Shown here piece after piece: positions 7,515 through 14,001 of a DNA stretch of 18,782 bases. Origin of the DNA: Actinomycetales bacterium. Its GTDB lineage: Bacteria; Actinomycetota; Actinomycetes; Actinomycetales; Cellulomonadaceae. Location of the stretch: the NCBI GenBank assembly GCA_012514545.1, contig JAAZAC010000097.1, forward strand, positions 1 to 18,782. Reading direction: 5' to 3'. The number at the start of each line of letters is the position of its first letter. The first letter of the stretch is position 1. A program made the position numbers and the translations under genes. Below the pieces are notes generated by a model. It saw only the letters and a list, made by a program, of their open reading frames with translations, did not search any database and was not told the origin of the DNA.

Positions 7515-7831
7515 TGCGCCGGCTCTTCTGGGCGGGCGTCGGCGCCGTGGGCGCGGTCGTCGTCGCCCGGCGGGCCCGCCGGATGGCGGACCGGCTGCCG
7601 GACGCCGTCGCGGACCAGGTGGAGGAGGCCGGCCGCCGCGCGTCGACGGCGCTGCGGGCCGCCGTCGACGAGTTCCGGGCCGCGCGGACCGCGCGCGAGA
7701 CCGAGCTGGTCGAGGCCCTGCTCGTCGAGCCCGCCGGGGGCACCGAGCGGCGCCCGCGGACCCGCCGCCGGTCGCCGGAGCCGGCCTGGGAGGCCGACCC
7801 GTGGTCCGACGACGAGGACGACGGCTTCTAG
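7514..7831 (+). CDS. DUF6167-like small protein
   Basis: A 105-residue protein with a short hydrophobic N-terminus (MRRLFWAGVGAVGAVVVARRARR, one probable membrane segment). A charged helix (about 24-70) and an acidic tail ending in WSDDEDDGF follow. The shape and the position directly after a DUF948 gene and before alaS match the DUF6167 family of actinobacteria. I assign the family by pattern and context, not by a catalytic motif. The start ATG overlaps the DUF948 stop by one base. The TAG stop at 7829-7831 forms the first half of a TAGGCT -10 element for the next transcript. Confidence 0.7.
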   Translation: MRRLFWAGVGAVGAVVVARRARRMADRLPDAVADQVEEAGRRASTALRAAVDEFRAARTARETELVEALLVEPAGGTERRPRTRRRSPEPAWEADPWSDDEDDGF

Positions 7832-7834
7832 GCT
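7829..7834 (+). promoter_or_regulatory. -10 element upstream of alaS, overlapping the preceding stop codon
   Basis: TAGGCT (TANNNT) ends six bases before a GTG at 7841. This is the same hexamer and spacing as at rarA, so transcription would start at or beside that GTG. The alaS ATG lies 138 bases further on. No -35 was identified. Confidence 0.45.
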
Positions 7835-7882
7835 GATCCGGTGCCGCGCGACGCCGCCGGCCCCGCCGACGGCCGCCGCGGC

Positions 7883-7950
7883 CCGACCACGGACAGCACC
7901 CGACCACGGACAGCACCCGACCACGGACAGCACCCGACCACAGACCGCAC
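7883..7950 (+). repeat. 17-bp tandem repeats in the alaS leader
   Basis: Three perfect copies of CCGACCACGGACAGCAC (7883-7899, 7900-7916, 7917-7933) are followed by a fourth copy with three mismatches (7934-7950). Directly after come two copies of CACGACCCGAG (7948-7958, 7959-7969). Almost the whole stretch between the predicted transcription start and the alaS ribosome binding site is therefore repetitive, and C/A-rich on the coding strand, so the RNA is probably weakly folded. Confidence 0.9.
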
Positions 7951-7978
7951 GACCCGAGCACGACCCGAGAGGACCTTC

Positions 7979-10660
7979 ATGCGCACCGCCGAGATCCGCC
8001 GTCGCTGGCTGGACTTCTTCGCTCAGCGGGGACACACGGTGGTGCCCTCGGCCTCCCTCATCTCCCCGGACCCGTCGACGCTGTTCACGATCGCGGGCAT
8101 GGTGCCGTTCATCCCCTACATGCTGGGGCAGCAGGCGGCGCCGTGGCCGCGCGCGACGAGCGTGCAGAAGTGCGTCCGCACGCAGGACATCGACGAGGTC
8201 GGCAAGACGACCCGCCACGGCACCTTCTTCCAGATGAACGGGAACTTCTCGTTCGGCGACTACTTCAAGGAGGGCGCCATCACCTACGCGTGGGAGCTCG
8301 TCACGGGCTCCCAGGCGGACGGCTGCTACGGGTTCGACCCCGACAAGGTGTGGGTGACCGTCTACCACGAGGACGACGAGGCCGCCGACCTCTGGAGGCG
8401 CATCGCCGGCCTGCCGGAGCACCGCATCCAGCGCCGCGGGAAGAAGGACAACTACTGGCACACGGGCCAGCCCGGGCCGGCCGGGCCGTGCTCCGAGATC
8501 TACATCGACCGGGGGCCCGCGTACGGGCCCGACGGCGGCCCGATCGTCGACGAGGACCGGTTCCTGGAGATCTGGAACCTCGTCTTCATGCAGTACGCGA
8601 TCGACGACGTCCGCGCGAAGGACGAGTTCACGATCGTGGGGGACCTGGCCCAGAAGAACATCGACACCGGCCTGGGCCTCGAGCGCGCGGCGTACCTGCT
8701 CCAGGGCGTCGACAACATGTACGAGATCGACGAGGTCTTCCCCGTCATCTCCGCCGCCGAGGAGCTCTCCGGAAAGCGGTACGGCGCGGACCACGACGAC
8801 GACGTGCGCATGCGCGTGGTCGCGGACCACGTGCGGTCCAGCCTCATGCTCATCGGCGACGGCATCACGCCCTCGAACGAGGGGCGCGGCTACGTGCTGC
8901 GCCGCCTGCTGCGCCGCAGCGTGCGGGCGATGCGGCTGCTCGGCGTCGACGAGCCCGCCCTGCCGCACCTGCTGCCGGTGTCGCGCGACGCGATGTCCGC
9001 CTCGTACCCCGAGCTGGCGACCGACTTCGAGCGCATCGCCCGGATCGCGTACGCCGAGGAGGAGACGTTCCGGCGCACCCTCGCGGCGGGCACGACGATC
9101 CTCGACGTCGCGGTCGCCGAGGTGAAGAAGGCGGGCGGCACCACGCTGCCCGGCGAGCGCGCCTTCCAGCTCCACGACACCTACGGGTTCCCCATCGACC
9201 TCACGCTGGAGATGGCGAGCGAGCAGGGCCTGCGCGTCGACGAGGCGGGGTTCCGCGACCTCATGGCGGCGCAGCGCGAGCGGGCGCGCGCCGACGCGAA
9301 GAGCAAGAAGGGCGCCCACCGCTCGATGGCGGCCCTGCGCCGGCTGCGCGACGCCGGGCCCACCGAGTTCACCGGGTACACCGAGCTCACGACGGCGTCG
9401 ACGGTCCGCGGGATCGTGCGCGGCGAGGAGCTGGTGCCGGTCGCGACCGAGGGCGAGGTCGTCGACGTCGTGCTGGAGCGCACGCCGTTCTACGCCGAGT
9501 CCGGCGGCCAGGAGTCCGACGCCGGCGTCATCGAGACCGCCGACGGCGGCCTGCTCGAGGTGCTCGACGTGCAGCGGCCCGTCAAGGGGCTCATCGTGCA
9601 CACCGTCAAGGTGACGACGGGCGACGTGCGGGCGGGCGCCGAGGTCTCCGCGGAGGTCGACAGGGAGTGGCGCCTCGGGGCGCGGCAGGCGCACTCGGGC
9701 ACGCACGTCGTGCACGCCGCGCTGCGCGAGGTGCTCGGCCCGTCGGCCCTCCAGTCGGGCTCGTACAACAAGCCGGGCTACCTGCGGCTGGACTTCTCGT
9801 GGAACCAGGCGCTCTCGGCGCAGGCGCGCAACGAGATCGAGGACGTCGCCAACCGCGCCATCCGCGAGGACCTGCGCGTGAAGTGGCAGTACATGCCGCT
9901 CGCGGAGGCGAAGGCGTGGGGCGCCATCGCCCTGTTCGGCGAGACGTACGACGAGTCGAACGTGCGCGTCGTCGAGATCGGCGGCCCGTGGTCCCGCGAG
10001 CTGTGCGGCGGCACGCACGTGGAGCACTCGAGCCAGATCGGGCTCATCGCGCTGACCGGCGAGTCGTCCGTGGGGTCCGGCTCGCGCCGGATCGAGGCCC
10101 TCGTCGGCCTCGAGGCGTTCCACCACCTGGCGCGCGAGCGCGCGCTCGTGTCGACGCTCACGGAGACCCTCAAGACCCGCCCGGAGGAGCTGCCGGACCG
10201 GGTCGGCGCGCTCCTCGCGCGCCTGCGCGAGGCGGAGAAGGAGCTCGCGGCCGTCCGCCGGGAGCGGCTCCTCGCCTCGGTGCCCCAGGTGGTCGCGACC
10301 GCCGAGCGGGCCGGGGCCGCCGTCGTCGTCGCCCACGACGCCGGCGAGGTCTCCTCCGCGGACGACCTGCGCACCCTGGCGCTCGACGTCCGGGCCCGCC
10401 TCGGCGAGGAGCCGGCCGTCGTCGCCGTCGGCGGCGTGGCGAAGGAGCGGCCCGTCGTGCTCGTGGCGACGAACGCCGCGGCGCGCGCGGCCGGCCTGCG
10501 CGCGGGCGAGCTCGCCCGCGCGGCGGCCACGGTCCTCGGCGGGGGCGGCGGCGGCAAGGACGACGTCGCCCAGGGCGGCGGCACGGACGCCGCCCGGCTC
10601 GCGGACGCGCTGGCCGAGGTGCGGGCCGTGGTCGCCGGCGGCGGGGCGGGGCGTGGCTGA
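7979..10660 (+). CDS. alaS: Alanyl-tRNA synthetase
   Basis: An 893-residue AlaRS, which charges tRNA-Ala and edits mischarged Ser/Gly; it is essential and cytoplasmic. The catalytic N-terminus starts MRTAEIRRRWLDFFAQRGH and contains FTIAGMVPF, the R-containing TRHGTFFQMNGNFSFGDYFK block and GLGLERAAYLLQG. The editing domain carries HSGTH (His572, His576) and CGGTH (Cys676, His680), the zinc-binding editing-site residues. The C-Ala part ends in GGGGGGKDDVAQGGGTD, the usual DHHA1 glycine-rich end. I chose the ATG at 7979 because GAGAGGA lies five bases upstream and the family begins here. The frame is open back to a GTG at 7841, so a 46-residue extension is possible. The 3' end overlaps ruvX by eight bases. 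Confidence 0.97.
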   Translation: MRTAEIRRRWLDFFAQRGHTVVPSASLISPDPSTLFTIAGMVPFIPYMLGQQAAPWPRATSVQKCVRTQDIDEVGKTTRHGTFFQMNGNFSFGDYFKEGAITYAWELVTGSQADGCYGFDPDKVWVTVYHEDDEAADLWRRIAGLPEHRIQRRGKKDNYWHTGQPGPAGPCSEIYIDRGPAYGPDGGPIVDEDRFLEIWNLVFMQYAIDDVRAKDEFTIVGDLAQKNIDTGLGLERAAYLLQGVDNMYEIDEVFPVISAAEELSGKRYGADHDDDVRMRVVADHVRSSLMLIGDGITPSNEGRGYVLRRLLRRSVRAMRLLGVDEPALPHLLPVSRDAMSASYPELATDFERIARIAYAEEETFRRTLAAGTTILDVAVAEVKKAGGTTLPGERAFQLHDTYGFPIDLTLEMASEQGLRVDEAGFRDLMAAQRERARADAKSKKGAHRSMAALRRLRDAGPTEFTGYTELTTASTVRGIVRGEELVPVATEGEVVDVVLERTPFYAESGGQESDAGVIETADGGLLEVLDVQRPVKGLIVHTVKVTTGDVRAGAEVSAEVDREWRLGARQAHSGTHVVHAALREVLGPSALQSGSYNKPGYLRLDFSWNQALSAQARNEIEDVANRAIREDLRVKWQYMPLAEAKAWGAIALFGETYDESNVRVVEIGGPWSRELCGGTHVEHSSQIGLIALTGESSVGSGSRRIEALVGLEAFHHLARERALVSTLTETLKTRPEELPDRVGALLARLREAEKELAAVRRERLLASVPQVVATAERAGAAVVVAHDAGEVSSADDLRTLALDVRARLGEEPAVVAVGGVAKERPVVLVATNAAARAAGLRAGELARAAATVLGGGGGGKDDVAQGGGTDAARLADALAEVRAVVAGGGAGRG

Positions 10661-11180
10661 CGCCGTCCCGCGCGGGGTCCGCGTCGGGCTCGACGTGGGC
10701 GAGGTGCGGGTCGGGGTGGCGCGGAGCGACCCCGACGGCCTCGTCGCGACCCCCGTCGAGACGGTCACCCGGCCCGCCCGGACGAACGGGCGGGGGGAGG
10801 GGCCCGGCGTCGGGCCGGCCGATCTCGCCCGGGTCGTGGAGATCGTGCGCACGTCGGGTGCGGTGGTCGTGTACGTCGGGCTGCCACGCCACCTGTCGGG
10901 CCGTGAGGGTTCGGCAGCCGCCGGGGTTCGCACGTATTGTGGTGCGCTGGCGCAGGCGGTCGCACCCGTACCGGTGCGGCTCGTCGACGAGCGGCTCAGC
11001 ACGGTGAGCGCTCATCACGCGCTGCACGCGTCCGGCAGGCCCGGGCGCAGCCACCGGCGCGTGGTCGACCAGGCCGCAGCGGTGGTGATCCTGCAGGCCG
11101 CGCTCGACGCGGAACGGACGGCAGGGGGGCGGGTGGGCGAGCTGGTCGCGCCATCCACGGCAGAGACGGACGAGGGGTGA
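10653..11180 (+). CDS. ruvX: RuvX/YqgF, putative Holliday junction resolvase or pre-16S rRNA nuclease
   Basis: A 175-residue RNase H-fold nuclease of the YqgF/RuvX family, linked in E. coli to 16S rRNA 5' maturation and proposed as a Holliday junction resolvase. The three acidic active-site positions are present: Asp14 in GLDVGEVRVGVA, Glu113 in LVDERLST, and Asp139 in VVDQAAAVVILQ. The VGLPRHLSG loop is also present. A Gly/Arg-rich insertion (about 41-55) is longer than in E. coli. The start is the GTG at 10653, overlapping the alaS stop by eight bases, so translation is probably coupled. alaS-ruvX-mltG-aroE is a common actinobacterial order. Confidence 0.93.
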   Translation: MADAVPRGVRVGLDVGEVRVGVARSDPDGLVATPVETVTRPARTNGRGEGPGVGPADLARVVEIVRTSGAVVVYVGLPRHLSGREGSAAAGVRTYCGALAQAVAPVPVRLVDERLSTVSAHHALHASGRPGRSHRRVVDQAAAVVILQAALDAERTAGGRVGELVAPSTAETDEG

Positions 11181-11250
11181 CGGGCGACCGGCACCCGGGG
11201 CGTGGAAGGACCGACCGGATGCGAAGCACGGCGCGAGGGGAGACGGCGCG

Positions 11251-12423
11251 ATGAGCGACCTGTTCCTGGACGAGATCGTCCGGCCCGACGCCGACGACGA
11301 GGGCGGGCGCTCCGCCCGCCGCGCCGAGCGCGCCGAGCGTGCCCGCCGCCGTCGTCAGCGCCGTCGGCGCAACCTCGTCGCCCTGACGATCACCGCGTTC
11401 ATCCTCGGCGGGATCGGCGCCGCGGTCTGGAAGCTCGGCCTGCCGCTCGTGGACGACCTGCGGGGCGACCCGGTCGCCTCCACCGACGACTACCCCGGCC
11501 CGGGCGTGGAGCCCGTGACCGTGACGATCCCGCCCGGCGCCACCGGCGCCGACATGGCCGAGATCCTGCTCGAGGCGGACGTCATCGCGAGCGTGAAGGC
11601 GTTCACGCGGGCGTTCGCGGCGAACCCGGACGCCTCGAAGATCCAGCCGGGCACCTACCAGCTCATGACGAAGATGCGCGCCGTCGAGGTGGTCGCGGCC
11701 CTCATCAACCCGGACAACCGGGTGGTCACCCGGGTGACGATCGTGGAGGGCTACACGGTCCAGCAGGTCCTCGACCGGTTGTCGTCCGTCACCGCGATCC
11801 CCGTCGAGGAGTTCCGGACGGCGATGGAGGACACCGCCGCCACGGGGCTGCCCGCCGAGGCCGGCGGCCGCTACGAGGGCTGGCTCTACCCGGCGACGTA
11901 CGAGTTCGAGCCCGACCAGTCGCCGGCGGAGATGATCGCCGCGATGATCGCGCAGACGGTGAAGGTGCTCGACGAGCGCGGCGTCGCGCCGGCGGACCGG
12001 CAGCGCGTCCTCACAATCGCCTCGCTCATCGAGAAGGAGGCGAAGCTCGACGAGGACCGCCCGAAGATCGCCCGGGCGATCTTCAACCGCCTCAACATCG
12101 ACATGCCGCTGCAGGTGGACGCCGCGGTGGCGTACGGCCTGAACAAGCCGGGCAAGGACCTCACGCTCGACGACATCAGCCCGAACGCGACCGACAACCC
12201 GTACAACACCTACGCCCACAACGGCCTCCCGCCCGGCCCGATCGCGTCGCCGCGGGCGGCGTCCATCGACGCCGTGCTGGCGCCGGCGGACGGGCCGTGG
12301 ATCTTCTGGGTGACCGTCAACCCCGAGACGGGCGAGACGCGGTTCGCCGAGACGTACGCGGAGCACAAGCAGAACGAAGCGCTGCTGCGGCAGTGGGAGG
12401 CGGAGAACGACGCCGACGCCTAG
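11251..12423 (+). CDS. mltG: Endolytic murein transglycosylase MltG (YceG-like)
   Basis: A 390-residue membrane-anchored transglycosylase that cuts nascent glycan strands and so sets their length. A basic cytoplasmic N-terminus with an Arg-rich run (about 20-40) precedes one transmembrane helix (about 41-60). The extracellular part has a LysM-like region with IPPGATGADMAEIL and the YceG catalytic domain with EGWLYPATYEF and ASLIEKEAKL. Glu261 there matches the catalytic Glu of E. coli MltG, and NPYNTYAHNGLPPGPIASP is the family signature. The start is the ATG at 11251, with a GAGGGGAGA-type ribosome binding site (11235-11243). The 70 bases before it contain no promoter that I can support, so it is probably read from the alaS-ruvX transcript. 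aroE starts ten bases after the stop. Confidence 0.95.
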   Translation: MSDLFLDEIVRPDADDEGGRSARRAERAERARRRRQRRRRNLVALTITAFILGGIGAAVWKLGLPLVDDLRGDPVASTDDYPGPGVEPVTVTIPPGATGADMAEILLEADVIASVKAFTRAFAANPDASKIQPGTYQLMTKMRAVEVVAALINPDNRVVTRVTIVEGYTVQQVLDRLSSVTAIPVEEFRTAMEDTAATGLPAEAGGRYEGWLYPATYEFEPDQSPAEMIAAMIAQTVKVLDERGVAPADRQRVLTIASLIEKEAKLDEDRPKIARAIFNRLNIDMPLQVDAAVAYGLNKPGKDLTLDDISPNATDNPYNTYAHNGLPPGPIASPRAASIDAVLAPADGPWIFWVTVNPETGETRFAETYAEHKQNEALLRQWEAENDADA

Positions 12424-12433
12424 CCGAGCCCGC

Positions 12434-13354
12434 ATGCGTGCCGCCGTCCTCGGGCACCCGATCGCGCACTCGCTGTCCCCGGTGCTGCACCGGGCCGCGT
12501 ACGCCGCGCTCGGCCTGGACTGGCGCTACGACGTCGTCGACGTGACCGCCGAGGACCTGCCGGCGTTCGTCGCGGGCCTCGACGCGGGCTGGGCCGGCCT
12601 CAGCCTCACGATGCCGCTCAAGCAGGCCGTGCTGCCGCTCCTCGACCACGTCGAGCCGCTCGCGGAGGTGGTCGGCGCGGTGAACACCGTGCTCGTCCAG
12701 GGCTCCGCCCCGACGACGCTCGTCGGGGCGAACACCGACGTGCACGGCATCGCGGCCGCGCTGACCGAGGGCGGCGTCGAGCGGGGGGCCGAGGTCGCCG
12801 TCGTGCTCGGCGGGGGCGCCACGGCGGCGTCGGCGCTGGCCGGGCTCGCCCACCTCGGGGTCACCCGGTCGCTCGTCCTCGTCCGCTCGGTGGCGCGCGC
12901 CGCCGGCACCGTGCGGGCCGCGCACCGGATGGGGGTGGACGCGACGGTGCGCCCGTTCGGCCCGCCCGAGCGGACGGCGGAGATCCTCGCCGGGGCGGAC
13001 GTCGTCGTCTCCACGCTGCCGCCCGGCGCCGCCGACGCGATCGCGGCGGGTCTCGACCGGCCCGTGCGCGGCGTGCTCCTCGACTGCGCGTACGTGCCCC
13101 GCCCGACGCCGTTCGCGGTGGCGTGGCGCGCCGCGGGCGGGACGGCCGTCCTCGGGGAGCGGATGCTGCTGCACCAGGCCGCGGAGCAGGTGCGGCTCAT
13201 GACCGGCCGCGTGGCGCCGCTCGCGGCGATGGACGCGGCGCTGACGGCCACGCTGGACCGGCCCGACGCGGCCGCGCCGGAGGACGGGCACCCGGGCGGG
13301 CCGGACCCGGCATTCCCGGGCGAACCGTCGCACGGTGGGGCAGAGGCGCGCTAA
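12434..13354 (+). CDS. aroE: Shikimate dehydrogenase
   Basis: A 306-residue AroE, which reduces 3-dehydroshikimate to shikimate for aromatic amino acid synthesis. Substrate-site residues are visible: HSLSPV (Ser13, Ser15), TMPLK with catalytic Lys63, GAVNT (82-86 region) and GANTD with Asp102. The Rossmann turn is VLGGGATA (124-131). The usual NRT NADP-selecting motif is replaced by VRSVARA (about 150-156), so cofactor preference may differ. A Pro/Gly-rich tail of about 35 residues follows the last helix and is not part of the fold. The gene begins ten bases after mltG, so the two are probably cotranscribed. In relatives aroC-aroK-aroB often follow; here the pilus genes come next. Confidence 0.93.
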   Translation: MRAAVLGHPIAHSLSPVLHRAAYAALGLDWRYDVVDVTAEDLPAFVAGLDAGWAGLSLTMPLKQAVLPLLDHVEPLAEVVGAVNTVLVQGSAPTTLVGANTDVHGIAAALTEGGVERGAEVAVVLGGGATAASALAGLAHLGVTRSLVLVRSVARAAGTVRAAHRMGVDATVRPFGPPERTAEILAGADVVVSTLPPGAADAIAAGLDRPVRGVLLDCAYVPRPTPFAVAWRAAGGTAVLGERMLLHQAAEQVRLMTGRVAPLAAMDAALTATLDRPDAAAPEDGHPGGPDPAFPGEPSHGGAEAR

Positions 13355-13357
13355 CCT
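13352..13357 (+). promoter_or_regulatory. Weak -10 candidate for the peptidoglycan-binding protein gene
   Basis: TAACCT (TANNNT) overlaps the TAA stop of aroE, 69 bases before the next ATG. The match is short and there is no -35, so this may be chance. Nothing else is visible in the gap 13358-13426 apart from a purine-rich GCAGGGGG before the start. Confidence 0.2.
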
Positions 13358-13426
13358 CGCGCGCATCGCCGGGCGGCGGTCCGCGGCAGGGGGCCTCGGG
13401 CGGCGTCCGCCCGCAGGGGGTGGCAC

Positions 13427-13840
13427 ATGTCTCACGCACTCGGTCACGTGACCCTCGCCGCGCTCGTCGGCGGGCTCGCGCTGCTCGGCGGCGCGGCCGT
13501 CCCGCCGCCGCCCGAGCCGTCGCCCCCGCCGGCGGTGGCGGGCACCTCGCCGCGCCTCACCGACGCCGCCGCCGCGCCGACGGCGGTCTCGCCCGCGTGC
13601 GCGCGCACGGTGCTGCGCTACGGCTCGCGCGGGTACTGCGTCACGGAGCTGCAGCTCAACCTCAACATCCTCTTCGGCCTGGGCCTGGCGATGGACGGGT
13701 CGTACGGCCCCGCCACGACGTCGGCCGTCTACTGGTTCCAGAAGCGGTACGGGCTCACCTACGACGGCATCACCGGGCCGCAGACCTGGTCGAAGATCGC
13801 GTGGTGCCTGTCGCGGGCGCGCGCGGGGCTGCCGTACTGA
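13427..13840 (+). CDS. Small secreted peptidoglycan-binding domain protein
   Basis: A 137-residue protein. A hydrophobic N-terminus (about residues 7-25) looks like a signal peptide, although it has no strong basic start. It is followed by a proline-rich linker (26-38) and a single PG_binding_1-type domain (about 60-130). LRYGSRGYCVTELQLNLN and MDGSYGPATTSAVYWFQKRYGLTYDGITGPQTW are the classic repeat of that fold. Cys58, Cys71 and Cys127 could form an extracellular disulfide. No catalytic domain is attached, so it probably only binds cell wall. It sits between aroE and the pilus genes on the same strand. A role in anchoring or passing pili through the wall is possible but is inferred only from position. 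The stop codon lies within a triple 14-bp repeat. Confidence 0.8.
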   Translation: MSHALGHVTLAALVGGLALLGGAAVPPPPEPSPPPAVAGTSPRLTDAAAAPTAVSPACARTVLRYGSRGYCVTELQLNLNILFGLGLAMDGSYGPATTSAVYWFQKRYGLTYDGITGPQTWSKIAWCLSRARAGLPY

Positions 13841-13874
13841 TCGGGGCGTACTGATCGGGGCGTACTGATCGGGC
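13833..13874 (+). repeat. Three tandem 14-bp repeats across the stop codon
   Basis: CGTACTGATCGGGG occurs at 13833-13846 and 13847-13860, with a third copy differing in its last base at 13861-13874. The first copy contains the TGA stop of the peptidoglycan-binding protein gene, so the other two are non-coding duplications of its 3' end. Confidence 0.9.
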
Positions 13875-13883
13875 CGGGCTGAG

Positions 13884-13905
13884 CGGCCCGGGCGTCTCCG
13901 GGCCG
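13884..13905 (+). terminator. Candidate terminator hairpin before pilB
   Basis: CGGCCCGG (13884-13891) pairs with CCGGGCCG (13898-13905) around a 6-base loop. A competing stem (CGGGCC 13870-13875 with GGCCCG 13885-13890) and a small hairpin (CGGGC/GCCCG, 13916-13929) lie on either side. No T-tract follows. The position between two separate units on the same strand fits a terminator. Confidence 0.5.
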
Positions 13906-13907
13906 GG

Positions 13908-13917
13908 CGTGATCACG
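13908..13917 (+). promoter_or_regulatory. Palindrome just upstream of the pilB promoter
   Basis: CGTGATCACG is a perfect 10-bp palindrome three bases before the pilB -35 candidate, centred about 42 bases before the predicted transcription start. That is a typical activator or operator position, but the sequence itself does not identify a regulator. Confidence 0.25.
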
Positions 13918-13920
13918 GGC

Positions 13921-13948
13921 TTGAGCCCGGCCGGGAGCGTGCCGATAG
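13921..13948 (+). promoter_or_regulatory. Sigma-28-like promoter candidate for pilB
   Basis: TTGA, then 16 bases, then GCCGATAG, ending 53 bases before the pilB GTG. GCCGATAG differs in the last base from the FliA/WhiG -10 consensus GCCGATAA. The -35 (TTGAGC) is a weak version of the TCAAGT seen at the other two pilus promoters. Support comes from the shared spacing with the pilT and pilin promoters. Confidence 0.4.
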
Positions 13949-14001
13949 ACACGCAGGCGACCCCTCGCCGGCCACGTCGTCACGCCCCCGGAAGGACTCC
14001 C

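Noticed and set aside
7883..7950. CRISPR-like array before alaS
   Set aside because: The 17-bp copies are contiguous with no spacers and no cas genes are near. It is a plain tandem repeat.
7835..7978. T-box riboswitch controlling alaS
   Set aside because: No T-box consensus, specifier stem or antiterminator is visible. The leader is repetitive, C/A-rich and still open for translation.
7448..11002. Long minus-strand open frame opposite alaS and ruvX
   Set aside because: It is the mirror of the real genes' codon bias. Its translation has no domain, and alaS is certain on the other strand.
13832..14001. Longer pilB start or small ORF in the gap
   Set aside because: The frame upstream of GTG 14002 has no ribosome binding site and would cover the promoter. 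GGAAGGA at 13990-13996 fixes the start at 14002.
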